Numbered from the stretch's first letter, positions 1 to 8,511 are shown. The stretch: 64,000 nucleotides of DNA from Bacteroides salyersiae WAL 10018 = DSM 18765 = JCM 12988 (GCF_000381365.1 NZ_KB905466.1:1114693-1178692); one strand, 5' to 3'. The notes: generated by a model not told the origin, from the sequence alone. Made by a program: numbers and translations.

Positions 1-285
1 ACGGAACGCTTTATGCGTACTCCCAAAGAAAATGCCGAAGGATATAAAGCCGCATCCGCCTTTACACGGGCAAACAAACTCCATGGCAACCTTTTGCTCG
101 TACATGGAATGGCTGACGATAATGTACACTTCCAGAACTGTGCCGAATATGCCGAACATCTTGTTCAACTGGACAAACAATTCGATATGCAAGTTTATAC
201 CAACCGTAATCATGGAATTTATGGTGGTAATACCCGTCAGCATCTATACACGAGATTAACCAATTTCTTTTTAAAGAACCTTTAA
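1..285 (+). CDS. dipeptidyl peptidase IV family serine peptidase, C-terminal fragment
   Basis: This is the last 94 codons of a gene that begins before the window. The reading frame is open from base 1. It matches the end of the S9B prolyl oligopeptidase/DPP-IV catalytic domain. A GMADDNVHFQN stretch holds the expected catalytic Asp, and NHGIYGG carries the catalytic His near the C-terminus; the nucleophile Ser lies outside the window. In this family the enzyme removes X-Pro dipeptides from peptides, usually in the periplasm of Bacteroides. The gene stops 95 bases before lipA. The family is clear; substrate and start cannot be judged. Confidence 0.85.
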   Translation, partial: TERFMRTPKENAEGYKAASAFTRANKLHGNLLLVHGMADDNVHFQNCAEYAEHLVQLDKQFDMQVYTNRNHGIYGGNTRQHLYTRLTNFFLKNL

Positions 286-298
286 AGAGTTATGATTT

Positions 299-352
299 AT
301 GAATGATGATTTATGGATTATACAGAAGTGCTATCCATAAATCATCATTCAT
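299..352. repeat. perfect 20-bp inverted repeat between DPP-IV and lipA
   Basis: Bases 299-318 and 333-352 are exact reverse complements, with a 14-base loop. The arms are AT-rich (ATGAATGATGATTTATGGAT type) and there is no T-tract after the second arm. Related ATTCATAAATCATA text continues to base 374. It could be a weak terminator or attenuator ahead of lipA, or a member of a dispersed intergenic repeat family. Confidence 0.7.
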
Positions 353-380
353 AGCCCATAATTCATAAATCATAATTCAA

Positions 381-1220
381 ATGAGAAAGCCTGAGTGGCT
401 GAAGATCAGCATTGGCGCCAATGAACGCTACACGGAGACTAAACGTATCGTAGAGAACCATTGCCTGCATACGATTTGTAGCAGTGGACGCTGTCCTAAT
501 ATGGGAGAGTGCTGGGGAAAAGGAACCGCAACTTTTATGATAGGAGGCGATATCTGTACCCGTAGTTGCAAATTTTGCAATACGCAAATCGGTCGCCCCC
601 TTCCATTGGATGCTGACGAACCGACTCATGTAGCAGAATCCATAGCCTTGATGAAACTTTCTCATGCAGTAGTCACTTCAGTAGACCGGGACGACCTTCC
701 GGATTTAGGAGCAGGACACTGGGCGCGTACCATCACTGAAATAAAAAGGATAAACCCGGATACTACCATTGAGGTGTTGATACCCGATTTTCAAGGACGA
801 ATGGAATTGGTAGACAAGATTATCACCGCAAATCCGGAAATCATATCACACAACATGGAGACCGTACGCCGCATCAGCCCATTGGTGCGAAGCGCAGCCG
901 ACTATGAAACCAGTCTCCAAGTAATTCGTCGGATAGCCGAAAGCGGTATTACCGCCAAAAGCGGCATCATGGTCGGACTGGGAGAAACCCCATCGGAAGT
1001 GGAAGAACTGATGGATGATCTTCTGGCAACAGGATGCAGCATACTCACTATCGGACAATACCTGCAACCTACTCGCCGACACTATCCGGTAGAGGAATAC
1101 GTTACTCCTGAACAATTTGCCCAATACAAACAGACCGGACTCGAGAAAGGTTTCGAACAAGTAGAGAGCGCCCCGCTCGTACGCTCATCTTATCACGCAG
1201 AAAAACATATTAAGAAATGA
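381..1220 (+). CDS. lipA: lipoyl synthase
   Basis: This radical-SAM enzyme inserts two sulfurs into protein-bound octanoyl groups to make the lipoyl cofactor of 2-oxoacid dehydrogenases and the glycine cleavage system. Both [4Fe-4S] clusters are visible: the auxiliary set C33-x4-C38-x5-C44 and the radical-SAM set C59-x3-C63-x2-C66. The C-terminal R-S-S-Y motif characteristic of LipA is present (APLVRSSYH). The length, 279 aa, is normal. The ATG at 381 starts directly at the usual N-terminus (MRKPEWLK). No lipB is visible in the window. Identification is secure. Confidence 0.97.
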   Translation: MRKPEWLKISIGANERYTETKRIVENHCLHTICSSGRCPNMGECWGKGTATFMIGGDICTRSCKFCNTQIGRPLPLDADEPTHVAESIALMKLSHAVVTSVDRDDLPDLGAGHWARTITEIKRINPDTTIEVLIPDFQGRMELVDKIITANPEIISHNMETVRRISPLVRSAADYETSLQVIRRIAESGITAKSGIMVGLGETPSEVEELMDDLLATGCSILTIGQYLQPTRRHYPVEEYVTPEQFAQYKQTGLEKGFEQVESAPLVRSSYHAEKHIKK

Positions 1221-1266
1221 TCTAAACATAAATACCCCCTTGTTTGTTTTATAGGAAACAGGCAAA

Positions 1267-2397
1267 ATGTACACTAAAATGAATCATAAAGGAATATTAT
1301 CTTCCGCATTTAATATGTCATTGGGATACCTCCCCGTTATTATCTCCATTATATTATGTGAATTTATAACGCAAGACACAGCAATCTATATCGGAACCGG
1401 TATCGGAATGCTATACTCATACTATTCAATGCACCGTAAAGGTGTACGGATTCCTAATTTTATTCTTTACATTTCGACATTTATGCTGATGTTACTCACA
1501 TTGGCCGCCCTTATCCCGGGAGATTATGTTCCCCCCGGAGCACTTCCGCTTACATTAGAGGTCAGCATACTCATCCCTATGTTAAGTCTTTACCTGCATA
1601 AAAAAAGATTCATCAACTATTTCCTGAAAAAGAAAGATATCTGCAGCAAACGAATGTTTGCTCAAGGTGCGGAATCAGCTATCGTATCGGCACACATCAT
1701 ACTGATATTGGGATTTTTGCATTTTATCATCATCAGTCTGGCCATATTTTTCTCTCATCCGATGGGAAAGACGACAGGATGGGTCATATTCAACCTCATG
1801 CCTCCCGCTATTTTCATTTTATGTATCATCTTCAATCAGATAGGCATCCATTATTTTAATAAATTAATGGCTCACACGGAATATGTACCTATTGTCAACA
1901 CTCAGGGAGATGTCATCGGAAAGACGATGGCGATGGAAGCCCTTAATTACAAAAACACCTATATCAACCCGGTAATCCGTATCGCTGTAGCCTCACACGG
2001 CATGCTTTTCTTATGTAACCGTCCGCAAACAGCCATTCTGGATAAAGGAAAAACAGATATACCGATGGAATGTTATCTTAGCTACGGAGAATCACTTGCG
2101 GAAGGATGTCGAAGAATATTACGCAATACTTTCCCAAAAGCCGATGGACTGAAACCTACTTTCAGCATCATGTATCACTTTGAAAACTCAGTAACCAACC
2201 GCCTTGTCTATCTTTTTGTTCTGGACGTAGAAGATGATTCCATCCTTTGTGACCCACGTTTCAAAGGGGGAAAACTCTGGCAATTTCAACAGGTAGAACA
2301 AAACTTGGGACACAAGTTCTTCAGCGAATGTTTTGAAGAAGAATACGAACACCTGAAAAACGTTATTGGTATAAGAGAAAAATACAGGGAATTTTAG
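1267..2397 (+). CDS. membrane protein with C-terminal degenerate Nudix-like domain
   Basis: The 376-aa protein has about six hydrophobic segments in residues 10-205 and a soluble C-terminal half from about residue 210. The soluble part starts YVPIVNTQGDVIG and continues VIRIAVASHGMLFLC, which resembles the beta-strand entry of Nudix hydrolases. The equivalent of the Nudix box reads GESLAEGCRRILRNTF, so the REXXEE metal-binding core is lost and catalysis is unlikely. I infer a binding or sensing role at the inner membrane; the true function is unknown. It begins 46 bases after lipA and may be cotranscribed. Its last 35 bases overlap the end of the convergent methylase gene. Confidence 0.65.
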   Translation: MYTKMNHKGILSSAFNMSLGYLPVIISIILCEFITQDTAIYIGTGIGMLYSYYSMHRKGVRIPNFILYISTFMLMLLTLAALIPGDYVPPGALPLTLEVSILIPMLSLYLHKKRFINYFLKKKDICSKRMFAQGAESAIVSAHIILILGFLHFIIISLAIFFSHPMGKTTGWVIFNLMPPAIFILCIIFNQIGIHYFNKLMAHTEYVPIVNTQGDVIGKTMAMEALNYKNTYINPVIRIAVASHGMLFLCNRPQTAILDKGKTDIPMECYLSYGESLAEGCRRILRNTFPKADGLKPTFSIMYHFENSVTNRLVYLFVLDVEDDSILCDPRFKGGKLWQFQQVEQNLGHKFFSECFEEEYEHLKNVIGIREKYREF

Positions 2398-3067
2398 AAA
2401 GCTCGGGAAGATGCCCTTTCCACTCTTTCACCGTCCGGGTTCGGATATACTCTCCTTCACAGGTGATATTGGCAGCAATACAGAGCCGTGTCTGCGGACG
2501 GCAATTGTTCAAAATATCCTCTACCATCTTATTATTACGATAAGGTGTCTCAATGAAAAGCTGCGTCTGATGCTCGGAATATACACGCTGCTCCAATAAC
2601 TTAATTTTCTTTGCACGTTCTCCCGGTTCAATAGGCAAGTAACCGTGAAAGGCAAAACTCTGTCCGTTAAATCCGGAAGCCATTACAGAAAGTATAATAG
2701 AGGAAGGCCCCACCAGCGGAACTACACGCAGCCCCTTACGCTGGGCAATCGCTACGACATCTGCTCCGGGATCGGCAACGGCCGGACAACCGGCTTCCGA
2801 AATCACTCCCATAGAAGCTCCTCCCGCCAATGGTTTTAAATATCCGGAAATATCTTCAGGAGAAGTATGCTTGTTTAATGTATAAAAAGCCAGGGCATCG
2901 ATATCGATCTCACGGTCTACCTTCTTTAAAAAACGACGGGCCGAACGGACATCCTCAACAATAAAATGGCGGATATTCAAAATAACTTCTTTATTATAGG
3001 ACGGCAATACGGATTCGATAGCGGTATCTCCCAAAGTCACGGGAATAAGATAAAGAGCTGTTTCCAT
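2363..3067 (-). CDS. SAM-dependent tetrapyrrole-methylase-fold protein, RsmI type
   Basis: The 234-aa protein belongs to the family that includes RsmI, which 2'-O-methylates C1402 of 16S rRNA. The hallmark loop is at residues 86-101 (MGVISEAGCPAVADPG), matching VSDAGTPxxSDPG of RsmI. The N-terminus ALYLIPVTLGD matches the LYxVATPIGN start. It is shorter than canonical RsmI (about 280 aa) and the motifs are diverged, so it may be the Bacteroidetes paralogue rather than RsmI itself. The fold is confident and the rRNA target is not. Its 3' end overlaps the convergent upstream gene by 35 bases. Confidence 0.8.
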   Translation of the reverse strand: METALYLIPVTLGDTAIESVLPSYNKEVILNIRHFIVEDVRSARRFLKKVDREIDIDALAFYTLNKHTSPEDISGYLKPLAGGASMGVISEAGCPAVADPGADVVAIAQRKGLRVVPLVGPSSIILSVMASGFNGQSFAFHGYLPIEPGERAKKIKLLEQRVYSEHQTQLFIETPYRNNKMVEDILNNCRPQTRLCIAANITCEGEYIRTRTVKEWKGHLPELSKIPCIFLLYQ

Positions 3068-3081
3068 AAAAATAATTGATT

Positions 3082-3260
3082 AATGTGCCAATGTGCCAAT
3101 TTAATAATATGCCAATATACTAATGCGCCAATGTACCAATTGGCTGCGCTATAAAACAAGACGGAATGTGTCAATTGAATAATAATTTGCTGATGTTTCC
3201 AATTGGTGAATTTCTTTATTCTTTCATTTTTTCATTCTCCAATTGGCACATTGGCACATT
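3082..3260. repeat. GTGCCAAT intergenic repeat cluster with perfect 20-bp inverted ends
   Basis: The stretch 3068-3274 has no gene and is built from copies of GTGCCAAT/ATTGGCAC. The outer arms AATGTGCCAATGTGCCAATT at 3082-3101 and its reverse complement at 3241-3260 match perfectly (20 bp). More copies lie at 3107-3117, 3123-3141 and 3265-3275. The same motif recurs at about 26,948-27,041. It sits between the 3' end of the GldB-like gene and the 5' end of the RsmI-like gene. Confidence 0.8.
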
Positions 3261-3274
3261 ATTAAATTGGCACA

Positions 3275-4279
3275 TTATTTATAACCGGATTCTTGTAACA
3301 TATGATGATAATCGGTCATCTGCAACAAATCCTGCAAGCTGACATCTTTATGGTGTTTCATATAAGAAGATACAATGCGTGTCCCCATCCAGGTTCCAAT
3401 CAATGCCGGTGCATTCTCACCGAAGAAGGCGGTAAACGGTGCCGGCTTCATATACTTGCGCACAATCATCGGATCGCGGACGTAGAGATGTTTATTCTTC
3501 AACATATACTCCCACACATTCTTTTCATTCTCGCTGCACCATGCTTCTTCTTTCTCTGCATATCCCATCGCTTCGCCCGGAGAGCGATACCCTAATAGCA
3601 TCTGGACAGCATAATTTATCTTTCCCGAATGCAACATCATATCGAGCAGGCAAGTCCCTTCCTGAAACGGAAAAACATACTTACTCATCAGATAAAACAC
3701 CAAACAATCGGGTACAATACGATCGGGACGCATAGAACGGCACTGATAGTCGTAATAAAAACGCTTGTACAAAGCATAATCTTCTCCCATGTACTTATCC
3801 AAGCTAATGCCCAGCAACGTATCGGACAAGACTATCGACTCATTAAATGCGGATACTTGCGAATAAACAAGAGGTATTTTTATCTCAGGAACCTCTTTTT
3901 TCAATTTCTTGAAACCTTTCGTCAAGCCTTTTTCCACTTCGTCCAGATTAGGGAAACGTGTCTCCACATCGGCCATCAGACGAAGCAAGGTAGTATCCGA
4001 ATAAAATGTCTTAAGTTTCTGAGAAATGGTATCGTCACTCACTTGTCCTAACCCAAGCACCTCTTCAATCAGAATCTTGGTAGGTTGACGATATTCCATG
4101 TTCATCTTTTGCAGAGCAGAAAAGCTATTGGAACGAACATATTCGTTCAACAACTGATCATACCGAACAACGGAAATCCCCTTCTCTTCATTATGCAACA
4201 ACCTGTTCTCTCCCGTACCCATCCGACAGGCAACGGCGAGCATGCATATAATAAGGAGAAGAGGATTCCGCAGTTTCAT
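3275..4279 (-). CDS. GldB-like lipoprotein
   Basis: The 334-aa protein starts with a lipoprotein signal peptide (lipobox AVAC, acylated Cys18). The body resembles the GldB-related family: LDKYMGEDYALY, FPFQEGTCLLDMMLHSGK, and a C-terminal block ending IGTWMGTRIVSSYM. In gliding flavobacteria GldB is essential for motility; non-gliding Bacteroides keep homologues of unknown role in the envelope. It lies 5 bases after fabI on the same strand, so the two are almost certainly one transcription unit. I saw no HExxH metal site in it. Confidence 0.75.
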   Translation of the reverse strand: MKLRNPLLLIICMLAVACRMGTGENRLLHNEEKGISVVRYDQLLNEYVRSNSFSALQKMNMEYRQPTKILIEEVLGLGQVSDDTISQKLKTFYSDTTLLRLMADVETRFPNLDEVEKGLTKGFKKLKKEVPEIKIPLVYSQVSAFNESIVLSDTLLGISLDKYMGEDYALYKRFYYDYQCRSMRPDRIVPDCLVFYLMSKYVFPFQEGTCLLDMMLHSGKINYAVQMLLGYRSPGEAMGYAEKEEAWCSENEKNVWEYMLKNKHLYVRDPMIVRKYMKPAPFTAFFGENAPALIGTWMGTRIVSSYMKHHKDVSLQDLLQMTDYHHMLQESGYK

Positions 4280-4284
4280 AATTA

Positions 4285-5142
4285 TTATCCGTAAATGATG
4301 TTTCCGTCTTCATCTTTGTACTCGTCGAGGCCTTTCTCATAAGTAGCCATAGCACGAAGACTCATACCGACACTCGAAAAACCGCCATCGTGGTAGAGGT
4401 TCTGCATCGTTACCTTGCGGGTAAGATCAGAGAACATCACAATACAATAATCGGCACACTCGTCAGCAGTAGCATTTCCCAACGGAGACATACGATTAGC
4501 AAAATCGAAAAGCTTATCCATCCCCTTCACACCCGATCCGGCAGTAGTGAATGTGGGCGATTGAGAAATCGTATTCACACGTACACTATGCTCGCGTCCG
4601 TAAATATATCCAAAACTACGGGCAATAGACTCCAACAGAGCTTTGGCATCTGCCATATCGTTATAACCGTAGAATGTACGTTGTGCGGCTACATAACTCA
4701 AAGCAACAATCGATCCGTAATCTGCAATCGCATTCAGTTTTTTGGCAGCCTGAATCATTTTATGGAAAGAAACAGCAGAGATATCCAATGTTTTCTCCAA
4801 CATTCCGTAATCAAGGTCGTCATACGTACGTTTCTTACGCACATTAGGAGACATCCCGATCGAATGAAGAACAAAATCGATCTGACCATGCAATACATCC
4901 ATAGATGTCTTGAACACATTCTCCAAATCTTCCACATTGGTAGCATCGGCAGGGATTATTTCGCAATTCAGTTTCTCGGCCAGAGCATTTACTTCACCCA
5001 TACGTATGGCCATGGGCGTATTTGATAATGTAATAGTTGCACCTTCTTCTACGGCTTTCTCCGCTACTTTCCAGGCAATAGACTGGTCGTTCAGGGCACC
5101 GAAGATAATACCTCTTTTTCCTTTCAACAAATTGTAACTCAT
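4285..5142 (-). CDS. fabI: enoyl-[acyl-carrier-protein] reductase (NADH)
   Basis: This enzyme catalyses the last reduction in each cycle of type II fatty acid synthesis. The nucleotide-binding turn GALNDQSIA is at residues 15-23, and the catalytic Tyr-x6-Lys pair is Y160/K167 (YNDMADAK), as in FabI rather than FabG. I chose the ATG at 5142 (MSYNLLKGKRG, 285 aa), because the 19 extra residues of the longer frame (from 5199) overlap the promoter and are not family-like. The GldB-like gene follows after 5 bases. Confidence 0.95.
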   Translation of the reverse strand: MSYNLLKGKRGIIFGALNDQSIAWKVAEKAVEEGATITLSNTPMAIRMGEVNALAEKLNCEIIPADATNVEDLENVFKTSMDVLHGQIDFVLHSIGMSPNVRKKRTYDDLDYGMLEKTLDISAVSFHKMIQAAKKLNAIADYGSIVALSYVAAQRTFYGYNDMADAKALLESIARSFGYIYGREHSVRVNTISQSPTFTTAGSGVKGMDKLFDFANRMSPLGNATADECADYCIVMFSDLTRKVTMQNLYHDGGFSSVGMSLRAMATYEKGLDEYKDEDGNIIYG

Positions 5143-5169
5143 ACCTTTTAAAATAGTTAAATTAGGTTG

Positions 5170-5177
5170 CAAAGATA
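5170..5177 (-). promoter_or_regulatory. -7 box for fabI
   Basis: CAAAGATA on the plus strand reads TATCTTTG on the minus strand, an exact fit to the Bacteroides TAnnTTTG -7 element. It lies 28 bases upstream of the chosen fabI start. No convincing -33 TTTG was found. Confidence 0.5.
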
Positions 5178-5199
5178 GGAACTTTCTGCATAAAAACAC

Positions 5200-5473
5200 G
5201 AGAAGTGTGCAAAGAAAAGACTAAAATGACAAAAAATCCACCTAAACCAACAGTTTATACACATCTAAGGGAATTTTCACGTCTATATTTGCATCAGATA
5301 ATTAAGAGGTTTTTTCATAATATTTATTTAAGGTTAGAATTAGGTTAACATGAATCATTATTATCCCTTCCGGTAGATGGCTCGGGAGAGTAATCTGCCA
5401 AAGGATAATAAATCTCTTTATTTATCGGAAGTAAATAACCCTTTAGTATTAATCCATAGAAACATAATTTTAA
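5200..5473. other. divergent intergenic region, fabI / GH28
   Basis: No gene is visible. TATATTTG at 5284-5291 fits the plus-strand -7 box TAnnTTTG and would give a transcript with a leader of roughly 175 bases before the GH28 start at 5474. A short open frame over 5377-5586 overlaps the GH28 start in another frame and looks spurious. Confidence 0.5.
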
Positions 5474-7087
5474 ATGAACACATTAACGAAAAAACTCCTG
5501 TTGCTAACGGCGATATGCCTGCCTTTCCTTTCCGGGAATCGAATATGCGCTCAGGAAGAAAATTTAATAGACAACAGTATTTATAACGATCTTCCATTCG
5601 AAATGCCCGTTGTAGAGCAACCTACTTTCCCCGACTATGAGGTGAACATTGTTGCATACGGTGCCAAAAATGATGGAAAGTTTCTCAACACGGAAGCAAT
5701 CAACAATGCCATAAAAGCAGTAAATGCCAAAGGCGGAGGAAAAGTAATTATTCCGGAAGGATTGTGGCTGACCGGCCCTATCGTACTCTTGAGCAATGTA
5801 AACTTATATACAGAGCGTAATGCACTGATTCTTTTCACCGATGATTTCGAAGCCTATCCTATTATAAATACTTCATTTGAAGGCTTGGAAACCCGTCGTT
5901 GCCAATCGCCGATCTCGGCACGCAATGCGGAGAATATCGCAATCACAGGTTATGGCACATTCGATGGCGCGGGGGATAGCTGGAGACCGGTAAAAAAAGA
6001 CAAACTGACTGCTTCCCAATGGGGCAAACTTGTAAAATCGGGGGGGGTAACCGATTCAGCAGGGAAAATATGGTATCCCACAGCCGGCGCCCTGAAAGGT
6101 GCATTGGCATGTAAAGACTTTAATGTCCCCGAAGGCATCAATACCGATGAAGAATGGAATGAAATCCGTCCATGGCTCCGTCCCGTACTGCTCAATATCG
6201 TAAAAAGTAAAAAGGTGCTGTTGGAAGGAGTGACATTCAAGAACTCCCCCAGTTGGTGTCTGCACCCGCTTTCATGCGAACATATTACCGTAAACAATGT
6301 AAAGGTATTCAACCCTTGGTATTCTCAAAACGGAGATGCGCTGGATTTGGAATCATGTAAAAACGCACTGATTATCAACAGCCTGTTTGATGCCGGAGAC
6401 GATGCGATTTGTATCAAGTCGGGAAAAGACGCTGACGGCCGCCGCCGTGGAGAACCTTGCCAGAACGTATTGGTCAAAAACAACATAGTATTGCACGGAC
6501 ACGGTGGCTTCGTTGTAGGAAGTGAAATGTCCGGTGGTGTAAAAAACATCTATGTGACCGATTGTACCTTTATGGGAACCGATGTCGGCTTACGCTTTAA
6601 AAGTACTCGCGGGCGTGGTGGCGTGGTAGAAGGTATTTATATCAACAACATCAACATGATCAATATCCCGAACGAACCGTTATTGTTCGACCTGTTCTAC
6701 GGCGGTAAAGGTCCGGGTGAAGAGACTGAAGAAGAGCGTGCTGCCAATACCAAAACCGATGTTCCTCCTGTGACAGAAGAGACTCCGGCATTCAGAGACA
6801 TTCACATCTCGAATGTTTATTGCAAAGGTTCCGGACGCGCCATGTTCTTCAATGGATTGCCGGAAATGCCTATCCGGAATGTAACTGTAAAGAATGTAGT
6901 CATTACCGAGGCTGCTGAAGGTGCCGTCATCAGCCAGGCCGAAGATGTGCAATTGGAAAACATCCGTATCGAAACGAAGAAGAAAGGCGGACATACACTC
7001 CAAATGAAGAACGCTAAAAAGATCAAAGTTGACGGTAAGACCTATAAAGAGGCAGATGCCAAAGGGACGAATCTGAACTTCAAATAA
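5474..7087 (+). CDS. GH28 polygalacturonase-type glycoside hydrolase
   Basis: This secreted 537-aa enzyme has a signal peptide ending near residue 27 (CLPFLSGNRICAQ). It is a right-handed beta-helix with all GH28 signatures: N286-G-D288, the paired D309-D310, H341-G-H343-G and R374-F-K376. The family hydrolyses alpha-1,4-galacturonosyl links, or rhamnosyl/galacturonosyl links in rhamnogalacturonan; which one applies cannot be read from sequence. The first Asp motif is NGD rather than the more usual NTD, a common exo-acting variant. A G8 run at 6040-6047 lies inside the coding frame. It is followed by a strong terminator and then the DUF4861 gene. Confidence 0.92.
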   Translation: MNTLTKKLLLLTAICLPFLSGNRICAQEENLIDNSIYNDLPFEMPVVEQPTFPDYEVNIVAYGAKNDGKFLNTEAINNAIKAVNAKGGGKVIIPEGLWLTGPIVLLSNVNLYTERNALILFTDDFEAYPIINTSFEGLETRRCQSPISARNAENIAITGYGTFDGAGDSWRPVKKDKLTASQWGKLVKSGGVTDSAGKIWYPTAGALKGALACKDFNVPEGINTDEEWNEIRPWLRPVLLNIVKSKKVLLEGVTFKNSPSWCLHPLSCEHITVNNVKVFNPWYSQNGDALDLESCKNALIINSLFDAGDDAICIKSGKDADGRRRGEPCQNVLVKNNIVLHGHGGFVVGSEMSGGVKNIYVTDCTFMGTDVGLRFKSTRGRGGVVEGIYINNINMINIPNEPLLFDLFYGGKGPGEETEEERAANTKTDVPPVTEETPAFRDIHISNVYCKGSGRAMFFNGLPEMPIRNVTVKNVVITEAAEGAVISQAEDVQLENIRIETKKKGGHTLQMKNAKKIKVDGKTYKEADAKGTNLNFK

Positions 7088-7111
7088 ACCACATTTTCAT
7101 ATTATAACAGC

Positions 7112-7160
7112 AAAGCAGGCAGTCCTTTGATCATTATTGACAGGACTGTCTGCTTTTTTT
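7112..7160 (+). terminator. rho-independent terminator after GH28
   Basis: AAAGCAGGCAGTCCT (7112-7126) pairs with AGGACTGTCTGCTTT (7142-7156) with one mismatch, followed by a T run to 7160. Confidence 0.85.
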
Positions 7161-7164
7161 AGAT

Positions 7165-7172
7165 TACATTTG
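7165..7172 (+). promoter_or_regulatory. -7 box for the DUF4861 gene
   Basis: TACATTTG fits TAnnTTTG exactly. It is located just after the GH28 terminator and 55 bases before the ATG at 7227, so this gene has its own promoter. Confidence 0.55.
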
Positions 7173-7226
7173 CGGAGAAATAAACAAGAAAGAATATTTA
7201 CTCATCATAAAACAATAGAGAAAGAT

Positions 7227-8447
7227 ATGAAAAGAAACCTTTTTATCCCCCTGTTTTTCCTTTGCTCATGCCCGTTAGCGACACTGGCACAGGCAAATGA
7301 AAAGACGCTTACTGTAGAAGTCAGCAATCCTTGGAACCGGGCAAAAAGCGATGAACCCGTAGTTATCAAGTTGAATGAACTCAATGCCGGATTCCGTATC
7401 AAATCCGCTACCGTTATGGACGGCAATACGGAAATCCCTTCACAACTCGACGACCTGAACGGAGATCGCCGCGCAGACGAACTGGCATTTGTCATCAACC
7501 TGCCCGCTCAAGGAAAGAAAACGCTAAAAATCAATCTGTCATCGGAGAAAAGCGATAAAAAATACGAGCCCCGAGTATATGCAGAGATGTTAGTAAGCGA
7601 CAAAAAGGGGAAACATGTACCGGTACATTCGGTCACCATCCCCGGCAATGTCAACATCTACAACCAAATGCATCATCACGGCCCGGCTTTCGAATCGGAA
7701 CTGGTGGCCTACCGTCTCTATTTCGATCATAAGCAGACAGTAGATATCTACGGAAAATTCAATAAGGGTTTTGAAATCAAAGAGTCACAGTTCTATCCTA
7801 CCGACGAACAATTGGCACGCGGTTTCGGTGACGATGTATTGCGTGTAAGCGGCAGTTGTGGTGTGGGTGCACTAAAAGGCTGGAACGGCAAGAAAGCTAT
7901 GCACATAGAACCGGTAAGCACATTGACAGAGAGTATCATTGCTTATGGACCTGTCCGCACTATCGCAGAAATCAAAGTAACCGATTGGGAGTATCAAGGT
8001 TCGGAACTGAATATGACCACCCGCTATACACTTTATGCCGGACATCGCGACTTACAAATAGAAGCATTCTTCGAGGAACCGCTCAAAAATGAAATCTTCT
8101 GTACCGGTGTACAGGACATTAAAGGATCGGTTTCTTATTCTGATCATAAAGGACTTATCGGCTGCTGGGGGACAGACTGGCCAGTGAACGATACAGTAAA
8201 ATATGCTAAAGAAACCGTAGGGCTCGCAACCTGTATTCCTCAAAAATATGTAGTAGCAGAAGTGAAAGACAAACCCAATTATCTCTATACGCTGACAGCC
8301 AAAGGAGACAACTATTTTTCTTATCATACTACATTTACTTCGATGAAGGAAACTTTCGGCTATAAAACACCGGAAGCATGGTTTGCCTATATACGTGAGT
8401 GGAAAGAAGGACTGGAACATCCTTTTGTCGTTACAATCAAACAATAA
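7227..8447 (+). CDS. DUF4861 family secreted protein
   Basis: The 406-aa protein begins at the ATG at 7227 with a clear signal peptide (PLFFLCSCPLATLAQ); the longer open frame from 7137 would include the promoter. It matches the DUF4861 family by its N-terminal VEVSNPWNRAKSDEPVVI, the DGNTEIPSQLDDLNGDRRADEL block, and the C-terminal GCWGTDWPVNDTVKYAKET segment. The family is recurrent in pectin and other uronate loci of Bacteroidetes. I know of no secure catalytic assignment, so the role is inferred only from context next to GH28 and GH43. Confidence 0.75.
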   Translation: MKRNLFIPLFFLCSCPLATLAQANEKTLTVEVSNPWNRAKSDEPVVIKLNELNAGFRIKSATVMDGNTEIPSQLDDLNGDRRADELAFVINLPAQGKKTLKINLSSEKSDKKYEPRVYAEMLVSDKKGKHVPVHSVTIPGNVNIYNQMHHHGPAFESELVAYRLYFDHKQTVDIYGKFNKGFEIKESQFYPTDEQLARGFGDDVLRVSGSCGVGALKGWNGKKAMHIEPVSTLTESIIAYGPVRTIAEIKVTDWEYQGSELNMTTRYTLYAGHRDLQIEAFFEEPLKNEIFCTGVQDIKGSVSYSDHKGLIGCWGTDWPVNDTVKYAKETVGLATCIPQKYVVAEVKDKPNYLYTLTAKGDNYFSYHTTFTSMKETFGYKTPEAWFAYIREWKEGLEHPFVVTIKQ

Positions 8448-8503
8448 AACAATTTATCCACTCTATTAGACAATTATTACCCATCGCGGGAGGATGTGCT
8501 TCG

Positions 8504-8511
8504 TAATTTTG
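8504..8511 (+). promoter_or_regulatory. -7 box for the small secreted protein gene
   Basis: TAATTTTG fits TAnnTTTG. It lies 49 bases before the ATG at 8561. Confidence 0.5.

Noticed and set aside
4390..5025. 211-codon plus-strand frame antisense to fabI
   Set aside because: It is a shadow of the conserved fabI coding sequence and the predicted protein resembles nothing.
5377..5586. 69-codon frame overlapping the start of the first GH28 gene
   Set aside because: It runs into the GH28 signal peptide region in another frame and has no recognisable features.
7137..7226. N-terminal extension of the DUF4861 frame
   Set aside because: It contains the upstream terminator T run and the TACATTTG promoter box, and the signal peptide starts properly at 7227.
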